Shown: piece by piece, positions 15,177 through 24,135 of the stretch
Numbering within the stretch: position 1 is the stretch's first letter
Layout: each line of letters opens with the position of its first letter
Origin: Actinospineispora acaciae DSM 45401
Lineage (GTDB): Bacteria > Actinomycetota > Actinomycetes > Mycobacteriales > Pseudonocardiaceae
Direction: 5' to 3'
Length of the DNA: 64,000 nucleotides
Assembly: GCF_000620785.1 (NCBI RefSeq)
Contig: NZ_JIAI01000002.1
Coordinates: 1-64,000 of the forward strand
Translations under genes and position numbers: made by a program
Notes under the pieces: model-generated
The model's database searches: none
The model's input: only the letters and a program-made list of their open reading frames with translations
What the model was told of the DNA's origin: nothing

Positions 15177-18116
15177 GTGGTCCGGCCAGCGACGGACTAT
15201 CGGCGCATCACCGAGGGTCCGCCTTCGGTGGATGCCGACCAGGCGCGGGAGATCGCGCGGCGGGTTCATGGCATCGAGGCGGTGACGCTCTCCCGGCTTC
15301 CCGGGGAGACGGACGCGAACTACCGGATCTCGGGTCCGGACGGGGCGCAGTACGTCCTGAAGGTCGCCTCGGCGGCGGAGCGCGGCCGCATCGAGGTGCA
15401 GGACGAGGTGCTGCGGCACGTCGAGCGCACCGACCCGGAGCTGCCGGTGCCCCGGGTGGTGGGCACGGCGGACTGGGACCTCGGCGGTGAGCCGGTGGTG
15501 GTCCGGCTGCTGACCTGGGTGCCGGGCGAACCGCTCATCTCCGTGTCCGAGCGCTCCGACGAGCTGTACACCGACATCGGTGCCGTCGCGGGCCGGCTGG
15601 CCGCCGCGATGGCCACCGCTCCGTCCGTAGGCGTGCCGGAGTCGCACTACTGGGACCTGCGGCGCACGGACGCCGCGTTGGAGCAGTGCGAGCCGTTCGT
15701 GACCGACCCGGAGCTGATCGGCCGGGCCCGCGAGCTGCTGGCCGCCCACCCGGTGCGGTGGGAGGCGCTGCCGGAGGCGCTGGTCCACCACGACGTGAAC
15801 ACGCTCAACGTCGTCGTGGGCGAGCGCGGCAGGCCCCGCCGGACCACCGGCATCCTCGACTTCGGCGACATGCTGCACACCGCCCGGGTCGCCGACCTGG
15901 CCATCCTGCTGGCCGCGCTCACCCGTACCACCGACCGCCCGCTGCGGGTCGCGGCCCTGCTGACCGCCGCGTACCACGGCTCGGTGGGGTTGACCGAGGA
16001 CGAGGTGGACGCCCTGTACCCGCTGCTGGTCGGCCGGGTCGCGGTGGTGGCCGCGACCACCGCCCGGCTCGCACAGGAAGGCAGCCACGGCGACCCCCGC
16101 CACCGCACCCCGGACACCACCCGCCAGCTCGCCCGGCTGCTGGACCTGCCGGCCGAGCTCGCCACCGCGACGCTGCGCGAGGCCTGCGGCTTCGAGCCGT
16201 ATCCGCCTGGCGACCGGGTGCTGTCCTGGCTGGACGCGAACCGCGCGGCGATCCAGCCGGTGATCAGGGCGGACCTGGCCTTGATCCAGCTCGACGCGGC
16301 CAGCGAGGTGTACGACGAGGCCGACCCGCGCGACGAGGCGGAGCTGCTCGCGGCGGTGCGGACGGCCGTCGAGGCGCGGCGGCCGGACGTCGCGGTCGCG
16401 CGCTACGCCGAGCCCCGGTTCCTCGGCCCGGCCCGCCGTTCAACCGGCGCCGACGAGGCGGCCTCGGTCTCCCTGGGCGTCACGCTGTTCGCGGCGCCCG
16501 GCACGGCGGTGTGCGCGCCGCTGGACGGCGTCGTCGAGCCCTCCGGCGGAGATGGTCGGGTCGTACTGGCGCACGAGACCGCGGACGGCACCAGGTTCTG
16601 GACCTCCCTGCGCGGCGTGGCGGCCACCGTGCCGCCGGACAGCCGGGTCGCCGCCGGCCAGCAGGTCGGACATGTGGTCGGCCGCGAGCTCGTGGCGCAG
16701 CTCGCCGCCGTGTCCCCGACCGCCATCCCCACGCACGCCCGGCGCTCGGAGTTCGACGTCTGGAGCCGGCTGGTGCCGGACTCCTCGGTACTGCTCGGCG
16801 CGGACTCCGGGATCACGGCCTGGACGCCGGTGCTGCCCACGGCACTGGCCGGCCGCCACCAGCACCTGCCCCGGACCCACCCGACGTACTTCAGCACCCC
16901 GATCAACATGGTCCGGGCAAGAGACTGCCTGTTCTTCGACGAGGACGGGCGCGGCTACCTGGACGCGCTGAACAACGTCACCCTGCTCGGCCACGGCCAC
17001 CCCCGCCTCGTCGAGGCCGCGGCTCGCCAGCTGCGGCGGCTCAACACCAACAGCCGGTTCGTCTACGACGTGCTCACCGACTACGCCGAGCGCCTGACCG
17101 CCACCCTGCCCGACGGCCTGGACGTCGTGTACTTCCTCAACTCCGGCAGCGAGGCGAACGACCTGGCGCTGCGGATGTCGCGCTACGTCACCGGCCGCCA
17201 CGACATCGCCGTGATCGAGCACGCCTACCACGGCTACACCTCGCTGGTCTCCGACGTCAGCCCGGCCCGCTACAAGCGCTACGGCAAGCCGGACTGGGTG
17301 CACCCGACCGCCGTCCCGGACCGCTACCGGGGCGAGTTCGGCTACCGCGACCCGGACAGCGGCTCCAAGTACGCCGCCCGCGCCGCCGAGGTGTTCTCCG
17401 AGCTGGACACGGCCGGCCGGCCCGCCGCCGCATTCATCTACGAGTCGCTGCTGGCCGGCGGCGGCCAGGTCGTGCTGCCGCCGGGCTACCTGCGCGGCGT
17501 GCACCGGGCGGCCCGCGAGCGGGGCATCCTCACGATCGCCGACGAGGTGCAGGTCGGGTTCGGGCGCCTCGGCGAGGCGTTCTGGGGATTCCAGACGCAG
17601 GGCGAGGACATCCGGCCGGACTTCGTGACCATGGGCAAGGCGATGGGCAACGGGTTCCCGGTGTCCGCGATGGTCACCACCCGGGAGATCTCCGAGCGCT
17701 TCGACGCGACCGGCCGGTTCTTCTCCACCTACGGCGGCAATCCGGCGGCCTGCGCGGTCGGGCTGGAGCTGCTGAAGGTGCTGGAGGAGGAGGGCCTGCA
17801 GGAGAACGCCCTGACCGTCGGCCAGTACCTGCGCGACCGGCTCGGCGAGCTGGCCGAGCGCCACCAGCTCATCGGTGACGTGCGCGGGCAGGGCTTCTAC
17901 AGCGGCGTCGAGTTCGTCAAGGACAGGGAGACCAAGGAGCCGGCGTCGGCGGAGACGCTGCTGGTCTGCGAGCGGCTCAAGGACGAGGGCGTGCTGGTCT
18001 ACCCGACCGGTCCGGACTGGAACATCCTCAAGCTCAAGCCGCCGCTGACGTTCACCGAGACGCACGCCGACACGTTCGTCGAGACCCTGGACCGCGTCCT
18101 GGAAAGGAGCTGGTGA
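15177..18116 (+). CDS. triple fusion: APH-type kinase, M23-like domain, class III aminotransferase/phospholyase
   Basis: A 979-residue protein with three parts. Residues about 20-330 are an aminoglycoside-phosphotransferase-fold kinase with catalytic loop HHDVNTLN (Asp206) and metal-binding DFGD (Asp228). About 430-505 resemble an M23/lysostaphin beta-hairpin domain (APLDGVVEPSG, VAAGQQVGHVV) lacking clear zinc ligands. About 540-979 are a class III PLP enzyme with Lys821 in TMGKAMGNGFPVSAM. Hydroxylysine kinase and the AGXT2L-type ammonia-phospholyases are the matching separate enzymes in animals. The fusion probably phosphorylates an amino alcohol and then eliminates phosphate and ammonia to give an aldehyde. 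GTG follows GGGAGG. Confidence 0.87.
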   Translation: MVRPATDYRRITEGPPSVDADQAREIARRVHGIEAVTLSRLPGETDANYRISGPDGAQYVLKVASAAERGRIEVQDEVLRHVERTDPELPVPRVVGTADWDLGGEPVVVRLLTWVPGEPLISVSERSDELYTDIGAVAGRLAAAMATAPSVGVPESHYWDLRRTDAALEQCEPFVTDPELIGRARELLAAHPVRWEALPEALVHHDVNTLNVVVGERGRPRRTTGILDFGDMLHTARVADLAILLAALTRTTDRPLRVAALLTAAYHGSVGLTEDEVDALYPLLVGRVAVVAATTARLAQEGSHGDPRHRTPDTTRQLARLLDLPAELATATLREACGFEPYPPGDRVLSWLDANRAAIQPVIRADLALIQLDAASEVYDEADPRDEAELLAAVRTAVEARRPDVAVARYAEPRFLGPARRSTGADEAASVSLGVTLFAAPGTAVCAPLDGVVEPSGGDGRVVLAHETADGTRFWTSLRGVAATVPPDSRVAAGQQVGHVVGRELVAQLAAVSPTAIPTHARRSEFDVWSRLVPDSSVLLGADSGITAWTPVLPTALAGRHQHLPRTHPTYFSTPINMVRARDCLFFDEDGRGYLDALNNVTLLGHGHPRLVEAAARQLRRLNTNSRFVYDVLTDYAERLTATLPDGLDVVYFLNSGSEANDLALRMSRYVTGRHDIAVIEHAYHGYTSLVSDVSPARYKRYGKPDWVHPTAVPDRYRGEFGYRDPDSGSKYAARAAEVFSELDTAGRPAAAFIYESLLAGGGQVVLPPGYLRGVHRAARERGILTIADEVQVGFGRLGEAFWGFQTQGEDIRPDFVTMGKAMGNGFPVSAMVTTREISERFDATGRFFSTYGGNPAACAVGLELLKVLEEEGLQENALTVGQYLRDRLGELAERHQLIGDVRGQGFYSGVEFVKDRETKEPASAETLLVCERLKDEGVLVYPTGPDWNILKLKPPLTFTETHADTFVETLDRVLERSW

Positions 18117-19783
18117 TGGCCTCGGTGTTGGCCACAGCCGACCTGGTGCTGAGATCCGGTCGCATCGTGACGCTGGACCCCGCCAGCCCGAACGCGACGG
18201 CGGTCGCGGTGCGGGGCGAGCGGATCGTCGCCGTCGGCTCGGACGAGGATGTCGCGCCGCTCATCGGGACGGACACTCACGTGGTCGACCTGGCCGGCCG
18301 GACGGTGATCCCCGGCATCAACGACGCACACGTGCACCTGTCCGCGTACGCACTCCTGCAGCCGCCGTTCACCCTCGACATCCGGGGCGTGACCAGCCTC
18401 GACGAGCTGACCTCCGCGCTGCGCGCCGCCTCGCCGGGCCCCGGCGCGGGGGACTGGCTGGTCGGCGCGACCTGGCGGGAGGGCAACATCGCCGAGCTGG
18501 CCGACGGCTCGCTGCCCCCGCACCGCTCGCAGCTCGACGCGGCCACCGGCGACCGCCCCGCCCTGCTGCACCACGCCTCGCTGCACGGCGTCTGGGTGAA
18601 TACCGAGGCACTGCGCCGCGCCGGCATCGACCGCGACACCCCCGACCCGCACGGCGGCGTGATCGTCCGCGACGAGCACGGCGAACCGACCGGCCTGCTC
18701 TACGACGCCGCCATGAGCCGGGTGCTGGCGGTCGTCCCCCAGCCCGACCGCCCGACCCGCCTCGACGCCATCGAGGCGGCCATGACCAGCCTGAACCGCC
18801 TCGGCGTCACCAGCGTCACCGACCCCGCCGTGTCCCCGGAGCTGCTGCGCGACTACACCGAGCTGCACCGCCAGGGCCGGATGAGCCTGCGCACCAGCGT
18901 GCTGCTGCACTGGGGCTGGCCCGAGCCGTGCTCACTGTCCACCATGCAGTCCGCCCTGTGGTGGTCCGGCGCCGCCACCGGCCTCGGCGACGACTGGCTG
19001 CGCATCGGCGGCGCCAAGCTGTTCGCCGACGGCGCCCCCAGCCACGGCACCGCCTGGCTGTACGAGCCGTACCCGGACGGCGGCCACGGCTCGCTCACCG
19101 TGGTCGGCGAGGACGACGACGCCCGCGTGGCCGAGCTGGCCGCCGTGGTCGACCTGGCCCACCGCAACGGCCTGGACCTGCAGATCCACGTCACCGGCGA
19201 CCGCACCGCCGACGCGGCCATCGACGCACTGATCGCCGCCCAGAAGGCCACCCCCCGCCCCACCGCCCGCCACGCCCTGATCCACGGCACCCTGCTCACC
19301 GACGAGGCGCTGGCCCGGCTGGCCGAGCACGACATCGCCGTCGTGACGAACTCGCTGCTCAAGGCCACCGCCGCGAGCGGCATGACCCCGATGATCGGTG
19401 AGCACCGCTGGGCGCGCACCTTCCCGGCCGGCTCGATGCTGGCCGCCGGCGTGCGGGTGGTGGACAGCTCGGACGCGCCCTGCACGGTGCCCGACTGGCG
19501 GGGCGGCGTGGCCACGTTCGTCGGCGCCGTCCCCGCCGCCCGCGTCGCCGACAAGGAACTGGTCACCACGCTCCAGGCGCTGCACATGTGGACCACCGCG
19601 CCCGCCCACCTGGAGGGCGCCGAGTCGTCCAAGGGCGCGCTGGCACCGGGCTACCTGGCCGACCTCGCCGTGCTCGGCGCCGACCCGCTGAGCACACCGC
19701 ACGACAGGCTCACCGACATCCCGGTCGAGATGACCATCGTGGGTGGAAAGACCGTGTTCGACAACGAGGAGGGTTATTCATAA
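18116..19783 (+). CDS. YtcJ-like metal-dependent amidohydrolase (Amidohydro_3)
   Basis: A 555-residue TIM-barrel amidohydrolase. The N-terminal composite domain starts [15 protein letters not shown]; the HxH metal motif is INDAHVHLS; further ligands sit in [17 protein letters not shown] and VDSSDAPC. The family hydrolyses amide or imine bonds of largely unknown substrates. The start overlaps the fusion-gene stop (TGATG), with AAGGAG upstream, so it is translationally coupled to the catabolic operon. Its last codons form the 5' strand of the closing stem of a structured RNA element (19771-19781). Confidence 0.87.
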   Translation: MASVLATADLVLRSGRIVTLDPASPNATAVAVRGERIVAVGSDEDVAPLIGTDTHVVDLAGRTVIPGINDAHVHLSAYALLQPPFTLDIRGVTSLDELTSALRAASPGPGAGDWLVGATWREGNIAELADGSLPPHRSQLDAATGDRPALLHHASLHGVWVNTEALRRAGIDRDTPDPHGGVIVRDEHGEPTGLLYDAAMSRVLAVVPQPDRPTRLDAIEAAMTSLNRLGVTSVTDPAVSPELLRDYTELHRQGRMSLRTSVLLHWGWPEPCSLSTMQSALWWSGAATGLGDDWLRIGGAKLFADGAPSHGTAWLYEPYPDGGHGSLTVVGEDDDARVAELAAVVDLAHRNGLDLQIHVTGDRTADAAIDALIAAQKATPRPTARHALIHGTLLTDEALARLAEHDIAVVTNSLLKATAASGMTPMIGEHRWARTFPAGSMLAAGVRVVDSSDAPCTVPDWRGGVATFVGAVPAARVADKELVTTLQALHMWTTAPAHLEGAESSKGALAPGYLADLAVLGADPLSTPHDRLTDIPVEMTIVGGKTVFDNEEGYS

Positions 19784-19904
19784 GTCCGGCTAGCGACGGC
19801 GGGCCGGAGGTTCGCCCGAGCGCCGGACCCGCGCCGCTCCGCGTGACCTGGGCGATTGACGTAACGGCGCGCGGACCGCCGAAGGCGGTCTAGATGAATA
19901 ACCC
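19771..19904 (+). ncRNA. structured leader RNA, copy A (candidate riboswitch)
   Basis: A 134-nt element closed by a perfect 11-bp stem: GGGTTATTCAT (19771-19781) with ATGAATAACCC (19894-19904). Inside: arm P2 GTCCGGC/GCCGGAC (19784-19790/19822-19828). P2 holds a core hairpin, CGGGC/GCCCG around loop CGGAGGTTC, in a 23-nt block (19798-19820) matching copy B at 21 of 23 positions. A third arm is CGCGCCG/CGGCGCG (19830-19836/19865-19871), and a 3' hairpin GACCGCC-GAA-GGCGGTC lies at 19874-19890. The 3' strand of the closing stem can instead pair with GGG and TCAT at 19924-19931, covering the ribosome site and start of the next gene. No known class recognised. Confidence 0.72.
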
Positions 19905-19929
19905 GACTGTCAACGAGAAGCAGGGGATC

Positions 19930-20298
19930 ATGAACGAGGACAAGCTCGCGGAGTTCGGCCTGGTCTGGGAACGCAAGGACCTCGACGCCACGGTCGACTT
20001 CTTCACCGACGACGCCCGCTACCTGGCCGTGGTCGGCCCGGAGCCCGGCCGGACGATCGTGGGCAAGGACGCCATCCGCACCCAGATCCGGGCCATCTTC
20101 GACAACCCGGCGATCGCGCCGCTCAAGCCCGGCCCGGTCTACGTCTTCGACAACGGCACACGCGGCGTCGCGGAGTGGACCCTCACGGTCACCGAAGGCG
20201 ACGGCGTGACCCGCTCCTACCGTGGCATCGACCTGTTCGAGTTCGCCGGTGACCGGATCAGCGTCAAGGACTCGTTCCGCAAGATCTACGCGCCCTGA
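19930..20298 (+). CDS. SnoaL/NTF2-like small protein
   Basis: A 122-residue protein (start MNEDKLAEFGLVWERKDLDA) of the SnoaL/DUF4440-like NTF2 fold. The pattern FFTDDARYLAVVGPEP followed by IRAIFDNP and beta strands ending SYRGIDLFEFAGDRI is typical. Such proteins are small cone-shaped enzymes or binding proteins; no catalytic role can be assigned. A start at 19894 (12 codons earlier) is open, but that ATG is in the closing stem of the leader RNA, so I prefer 19930 with GAGAAGCAGGGG upstream. It overlaps the convergent MFS gene by 13 bp. Confidence 0.72.
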   Translation: MNEDKLAEFGLVWERKDLDATVDFFTDDARYLAVVGPEPGRTIVGKDAIRTQIRAIFDNPAIAPLKPGPVYVFDNGTRGVAEWTLTVTEGDGVTRSYRGIDLFEFAGDRISVKDSFRKIYAP

Positions 20299-21557
20299 CG
20301 GATGTTCAGCTCGGGGAAGTGCTTCGCGAGCTGGTCCGGGCGCTGCGGTGCCCAGAAGGTGGCGAGGATCGCGACCAGCAGGCCGACCTCCAGGAACAGG
20401 AACGCGGCGGTGAACGAGATCCGGTCGGCCAGGAAGCCCATCACGAACGGGGCGACCGCGCCGGCGATCTGACCGCCCATGTTGATCAGCCCGGCGGCCG
20501 AGCCCACCACCTCGCGGGGCAGCAGCCGCAGTGGCAGCCCGAAGGTCGGCATGAACGTGGTGTACAGGATGAGCAGGGTGATCGACTGGTAGAAGATGAA
20601 CATCCCGGTCGAGCCGGCGAACGTCATCAGCAGCAAAAAGACGGCCGACACGACGAACACCGGCACCAGCAGCAGCCGGTGGCGGCCGTGGAACACCCGG
20701 TCGTAGAGCAGGCCGCCGCAGACCGTCCCGACCGTGCCGCACAGGAACGGGATCGAGGCGAGCAGCCCGGAGGCGGTGGTCGAGACGCCCCTGGCGGTCT
20801 GCAGGTACGCCGGCACCCAGCTGGTCAGCCCCCAGGCGACCAGGTCGAACCCGCCGAACAGCAGCGCGAACCGCCACAGCACGCCCCGGCGCAACAACGC
20901 TGACACCGACAGCCCGGCCGTCGGGGCGGCGGCGTCGCGGTCGCGCACGACGTCCTCCGGCAGCGGGCGCGGCAGCCAGAACCACAGCGCCGCGGCCACC
21001 ACCACGCCCGCGACGGCCATCGAGTAGAACGAGTTGCGCCAGCCCACCGCCGCGATGACCGGCGCGGCGATCAACGGCGCCAGCGCGGCCCCGAACGGGT
21101 TCGAGCCGAGGATGATCCCGTTCGCGGTCATCCTGGTCTTCGGTGAGGTCCGCTCGGTGGTGGCCTTCATCGCGGCGCCCGGGAAGATCCCCTCGGTCAC
21201 GCCGAACAGCACCCGGACGATCAGCAGCATGCCGAACGAGGTGACCAGCCCGGACAGCCCGGTGAACACCGACCAGGCGATCATCGCGACGAACATCGTG
21301 CGCCGGGCGCCGATCTTGTCGGCCATCAGCCCGCCGGGGAACTGGAACAGCGCATAGGTGACGAAGAACGCGGTCAGCAGCAGCCCCTGCTGGGTGTGGT
21401 CGAGCCCGAACTCCTTGCCGATGCTCGGCAGCGCGGTGGCGATCACCAGCCGGTCGACGTAGTCCACCATCCACGCCACGAACAGAATCGTCACGGTGAC
21501 CGCCGTGACCCGCCCGGGGCTGAGAGTCGGCCGGTCGCTCTGCGCGGCGGTGGACAT
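20286..21557 (-). CDS. MFS transporter, anion:cation symporter (ACS) type
   Basis: A 423-residue, 12-helix major facilitator protein. The N-terminal helix with VAWMVDYVDRLVIATALPSI and the loop GLMADKIGARR are typical of the ACS/hexuronate-like family that imports organic anions with protons. Further signatures are GVTEGIFPGAAMKATTER and a central loop after helix 6. The gene is 42 nt downstream of nothing but upstream of its own operon partner order: it is followed on the minus strand by no gene, and preceded by the D-aminoacylase gene (stop 21600). The pair suggests uptake of the N-acylated or carboxylated substrate that the deacylase hydrolyses. Confidence 0.88.
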   Translation of the reverse strand: MSTAAQSDRPTLSPGRVTAVTVTILFVAWMVDYVDRLVIATALPSIGKEFGLDHTQQGLLLTAFFVTYALFQFPGGLMADKIGARRTMFVAMIAWSVFTGLSGLVTSFGMLLIVRVLFGVTEGIFPGAAMKATTERTSPKTRMTANGIILGSNPFGAALAPLIAAPVIAAVGWRNSFYSMAVAGVVVAAALWFWLPRPLPEDVVRDRDAAAPTAGLSVSALLRRGVLWRFALLFGGFDLVAWGLTSWVPAYLQTARGVSTTASGLLASIPFLCGTVGTVCGGLLYDRVFHGRHRLLLVPVFVVSAVFLLLMTFAGSTGMFIFYQSITLLILYTTFMPTFGLPLRLLPREVVGSAAGLINMGGQIAGAVAPFVMGFLADRISFTAAFLFLEVGLLVAILATFWAPQRPDQLAKHFPELNIRQGA

Positions 21558-21599
21558 TGCGGCCTCCTCAGGGCGGGCCGATTGGGTGGGTTGTCGGAG

Positions 21600-23207
21600 T
21601 CAGTCGGCGGGCGTCAGGCGTCGGCCCCGGCGCGGGCCGAGGTAGGTGGTGCCGTCGACGACCCGCTCGCCGGCCTGCATCACCCAGCCGATCCCGAGCG
21701 GCGGGTGCACCGGGTCGCGGTAGTCGCACGGGTGGTCGACGGTCTGCGGGTCGAACGCCACCAGGTCGGCGACCTGGCCGGGCCGCACCAAGCCGCGCTC
21801 GGGGATCCGGAACACGCGCGCCGGCAGCGACGTCATCCGCCGGACCGCCTCGCCCAGCGGCAGCACCTCCTGGGCGCGGACGTACTCGCCGAGCACCCGG
21901 GGGAAGGTGCCGAACACCCTCGGGTGCGGCTTGCCGCCCGAGCCCGGCGGCAGCCCGTCGGTGCCGATCATCGTGTCGGCGTCGGCCAGCGCGGCGCGCA
22001 CGTCGTCCTCGTGCATCGCGAACAGCACCATTCTGGCCCGCAGCCGCTCCTCGCGCAGCACCCGGACCAGCACGTCCAGCGGCGGCTCGTCCAGCGCGCG
22101 GGCCAGCTCGCCGATCGTGCTGCCCTCGTAGCGGTGGCTGCCGGTGGTGGTGATCAGCACCCCGTCCCAGCCGGCCGCCCGCTGGTGGCTGTCCCAGCCC
22201 GGCAGCCCGTGCTCCATCATCACGGCCAGTTGCCGCAGCTGCTCCTCCGAGCCCAGCCGCCCCAGCACCGCCTCGTCGCCGCCGGCCAGGAACGGCGGCG
22301 GCAGCAGCGCGGTGAGCATGGTGGACCCCGCCGTGTACGGGTAGACGTCCTTGGTGATCTGCAGTCCGTCCGACGCCCCGGCATGGATGGCCGCGAGGGC
22401 GGTCGGCATGTTGCCCCAGTTGTGCCGGCCGGTCCACTTCAGGTGCGAGATGTGCGCCGGGCAGCCGGCCTCGGTGCCGATGCGGACGGTCTCGGCGATC
22501 GAGGACAACAGCGAGTCGCCCTCGCCGCGCATGTGGGTCGCGTACAGCCGGGTCGGACCCAGGCGCCGCGCCAGCTCGACGATCTCCTCGGTGTGGCTGT
22601 ACACCGCCGGCGGGTAGACCAGCCCGCTGGACAGCCCGAACGCCCCGTTCTCCAGGGCCTCGTCGAGCAGCGCGCCCATCGCGGCCAGGCCCTCGGCGTC
22701 CGGGGTCACGTCGTCCATGCCCAGCGCCGCGATGCGCAGCGTGCCGTGCCCGACCAGCGGGGCGTAGTTCGTGACGTACCCGAACGAGTCGCTGATCGCG
22801 GTGAACTCCGCCCAGGTGCGCCAGCCGAACTCCACCGGCGGGAACACCCGCTGCACGAACGTGGTCAGCTCGGTCACCGTCTCGGCGCTGGTCGGGGCGA
22901 GCGAGAACCCGCAGTTGCCGACCACCTCGGTGGTGATGCCCTGCAGGATCTTGTCGGTGTCGTCCTCGGGCAGCAGCGCGGCGTTGTCGGCGTGGGAGTG
23001 CACGTCCACGAACCCCGGCGTGACCACCAGCCCGCCCGCGTCGATCGTCTCGCTGTCCCCGGGCGGGATCGCTCCCGGCCGGTCGACGGCGGCGATCCGG
23101 TCGCCCCTGACGAGCACGTCGGCCGGAGCCGGATCGGCGCCGCTGCCGTCGGCGACCACGCCGCCGCGAATGAGCTTGTCGCGCTGGGTGCCTGATGCCT
23201 GGGCCAT
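21600..23207 (-). CDS. N-acyl-D-amino-acid deacylase (D-aminoacylase family)
   Basis: A 535-residue amidohydrolase. The entry to the barrel, VTPGFVDVHSHAD, carries the HxH pair. TTEVVGNCGFSLAP contains the conserved Cys metal ligand that distinguishes D-aminoacylases. Other expected positions are RLYATHMRGEGDS, ISHLKWTGRHNWG and TIGTDGLPPG. It would release D-amino acids from N-acyl-D-amino acids; related members act on N-carbamoyl or dipeptide substrates. It starts at an ATG with no strong ribosome site seen. The downstream minus-strand MFS gene begins 42 nt after its stop and is probably cotranscribed. Confidence 0.9.
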   Translation of the reverse strand: MAQASGTQRDKLIRGGVVADGSGADPAPADVLVRGDRIAAVDRPGAIPPGDSETIDAGGLVVTPGFVDVHSHADNAALLPEDDTDKILQGITTEVVGNCGFSLAPTSAETVTELTTFVQRVFPPVEFGWRTWAEFTAISDSFGYVTNYAPLVGHGTLRIAALGMDDVTPDAEGLAAMGALLDEALENGAFGLSSGLVYPPAVYSHTEEIVELARRLGPTRLYATHMRGEGDSLLSSIAETVRIGTEAGCPAHISHLKWTGRHNWGNMPTALAAIHAGASDGLQITKDVYPYTAGSTMLTALLPPPFLAGGDEAVLGRLGSEEQLRQLAVMMEHGLPGWDSHQRAAGWDGVLITTTGSHRYEGSTIGELARALDEPPLDVLVRVLREERLRARMVLFAMHEDDVRAALADADTMIGTDGLPPGSGGKPHPRVFGTFPRVLGEYVRAQEVLPLGEAVRRMTSLPARVFRIPERGLVRPGQVADLVAFDPQTVDHPCDYRDPVHPPLGIGWVMQAGERVVDGTTYLGPRRGRRLTPAD

Positions 23208-23283
23208 TCACACCTGCCGGACCGATTGACGTCGATGTCTCGAGCACCGTAACTCAGGCCACACGAGTCGGCCCGTTGACGAA

Positions 23284-24018
23284 TTACCGCGCCAGCGAGT
23301 CGAAGACCGGCCAGTCGAGGTATTCCTTGGGTTCGGGGGCGCGGTAGGCGCTGGCCTTGCTGGTGGTGATTCCGTAGCGGTGGCAGGCCTCCGCGAGGGT
23401 GACCGCGCAGGCGCAGCCGTCCAGGACGGGGACGTTCAGTTCGGCGCGCAGCTGGCGGTCCAGCGGACCCATGCCGGCGCAGCCGAGCACGATGGCCTCG
23501 GCGCCGTCCTCGGTGATCGCGAGCCGGCCCTGTTCGGTCAGCCGGCGCAGGGCCTCGTCCCAGTCCTCCTCGATCTCGAGCACGCCGAGGCCGGTGGTGC
23601 GGACCGACGCGCAGCGCGGCGCCATGCCGGCGACCTGCACCATGTCGGTGAGCATCGGCTTGATGCGGTCCACCACGCTGATGATGGAGAACCGGTGCGC
23701 CACCAGGCAGGCCATGTGCATGGCGGCCTCGGCGATGCCGATCACCGGGGCGTCCACCAGTTCGCGGGCGGCCGCCAGGCCGGGGTCGCCGGCGCAGGCG
23801 ATCACGTAGGCGTCGTAGCCGGTGCGCCGTTCGACCATCAGCTCCAGGGTGGCCACGGCGGCGGTGGCCTCCTCGAGGTGGCCCTCGATGGAGCGCGGGC
23901 CCCGGCGCGGCTGGACGGTGACGATCTCGGTGTCGGGGCCGGCGACCGCGCGGGCGGCCTCGTCGATCGCCTTGGTCATGCTTTCGGTGGTATTCGGGTT
24001 GATCATTAGTATGCGCAT
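23284..24018 (-). CDS. Asp/Glu/hydantoin racemase family protein
   Basis: A 244-residue racemase. It opens with MRILMINPNTTESMTKAI and has the two catalytic cysteines in VIACAGDPGLAAAREL and IVLGCAGMGPLDRQL. These are the signatures of hydantoin/allantoin racemases (HyuE-like), which interconvert 5-substituted hydantoins or allantoin enantiomers through two-base chemistry. The first Cys is in CAGD rather than the usual CFGD, a small departure. It is divergent from the D-hydantoinase gene (117-bp gap) and 76 nt upstream of the D-aminoacylase gene on the same strand, which supports a hydantoin role. Confidence 0.87.
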   Translation of the reverse strand: MRILMINPNTTESMTKAIDEAARAVAGPDTEIVTVQPRRGPRSIEGHLEEATAAVATLELMVERRTGYDAYVIACAGDPGLAAARELVDAPVIGIAEAAMHMACLVAHRFSIISVVDRIKPMLTDMVQVAGMAPRCASVRTTGLGVLEIEEDWDEALRRLTEQGRLAITEDGAEAIVLGCAGMGPLDRQLRAELNVPVLDGCACAVTLAEACHRYGITTSKASAYRAPEPKEYLDWPVFDSLAR

Positions 24019-24135
24019 GCCGAAAGGTAGCCAGATGGCGCGGGCATCGCGCTGGTGGATTCGCACAAGTGGCCGCCGGGCGCATTGTCGAACAGGACAG
24101 GAAAACGTCCCGCCATGAGTTGATAACTTCCCGAG

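Noticed and set aside
15177..16170. APH domain taken as an antibiotic resistance gene
   Set aside because: It is fused to a PLP enzyme and sits in a catabolic operon, as expected for an amino-alcohol kinase.
19771..19904. Leader element read as a MITE or an integron attC site
   Set aside because: Terminal repeats of a mobile element would not change in a compensatory way in three stems, no target duplication is seen, and the end bases do not follow the attC core-site order. A mobile origin cannot be fully excluded with two copies.
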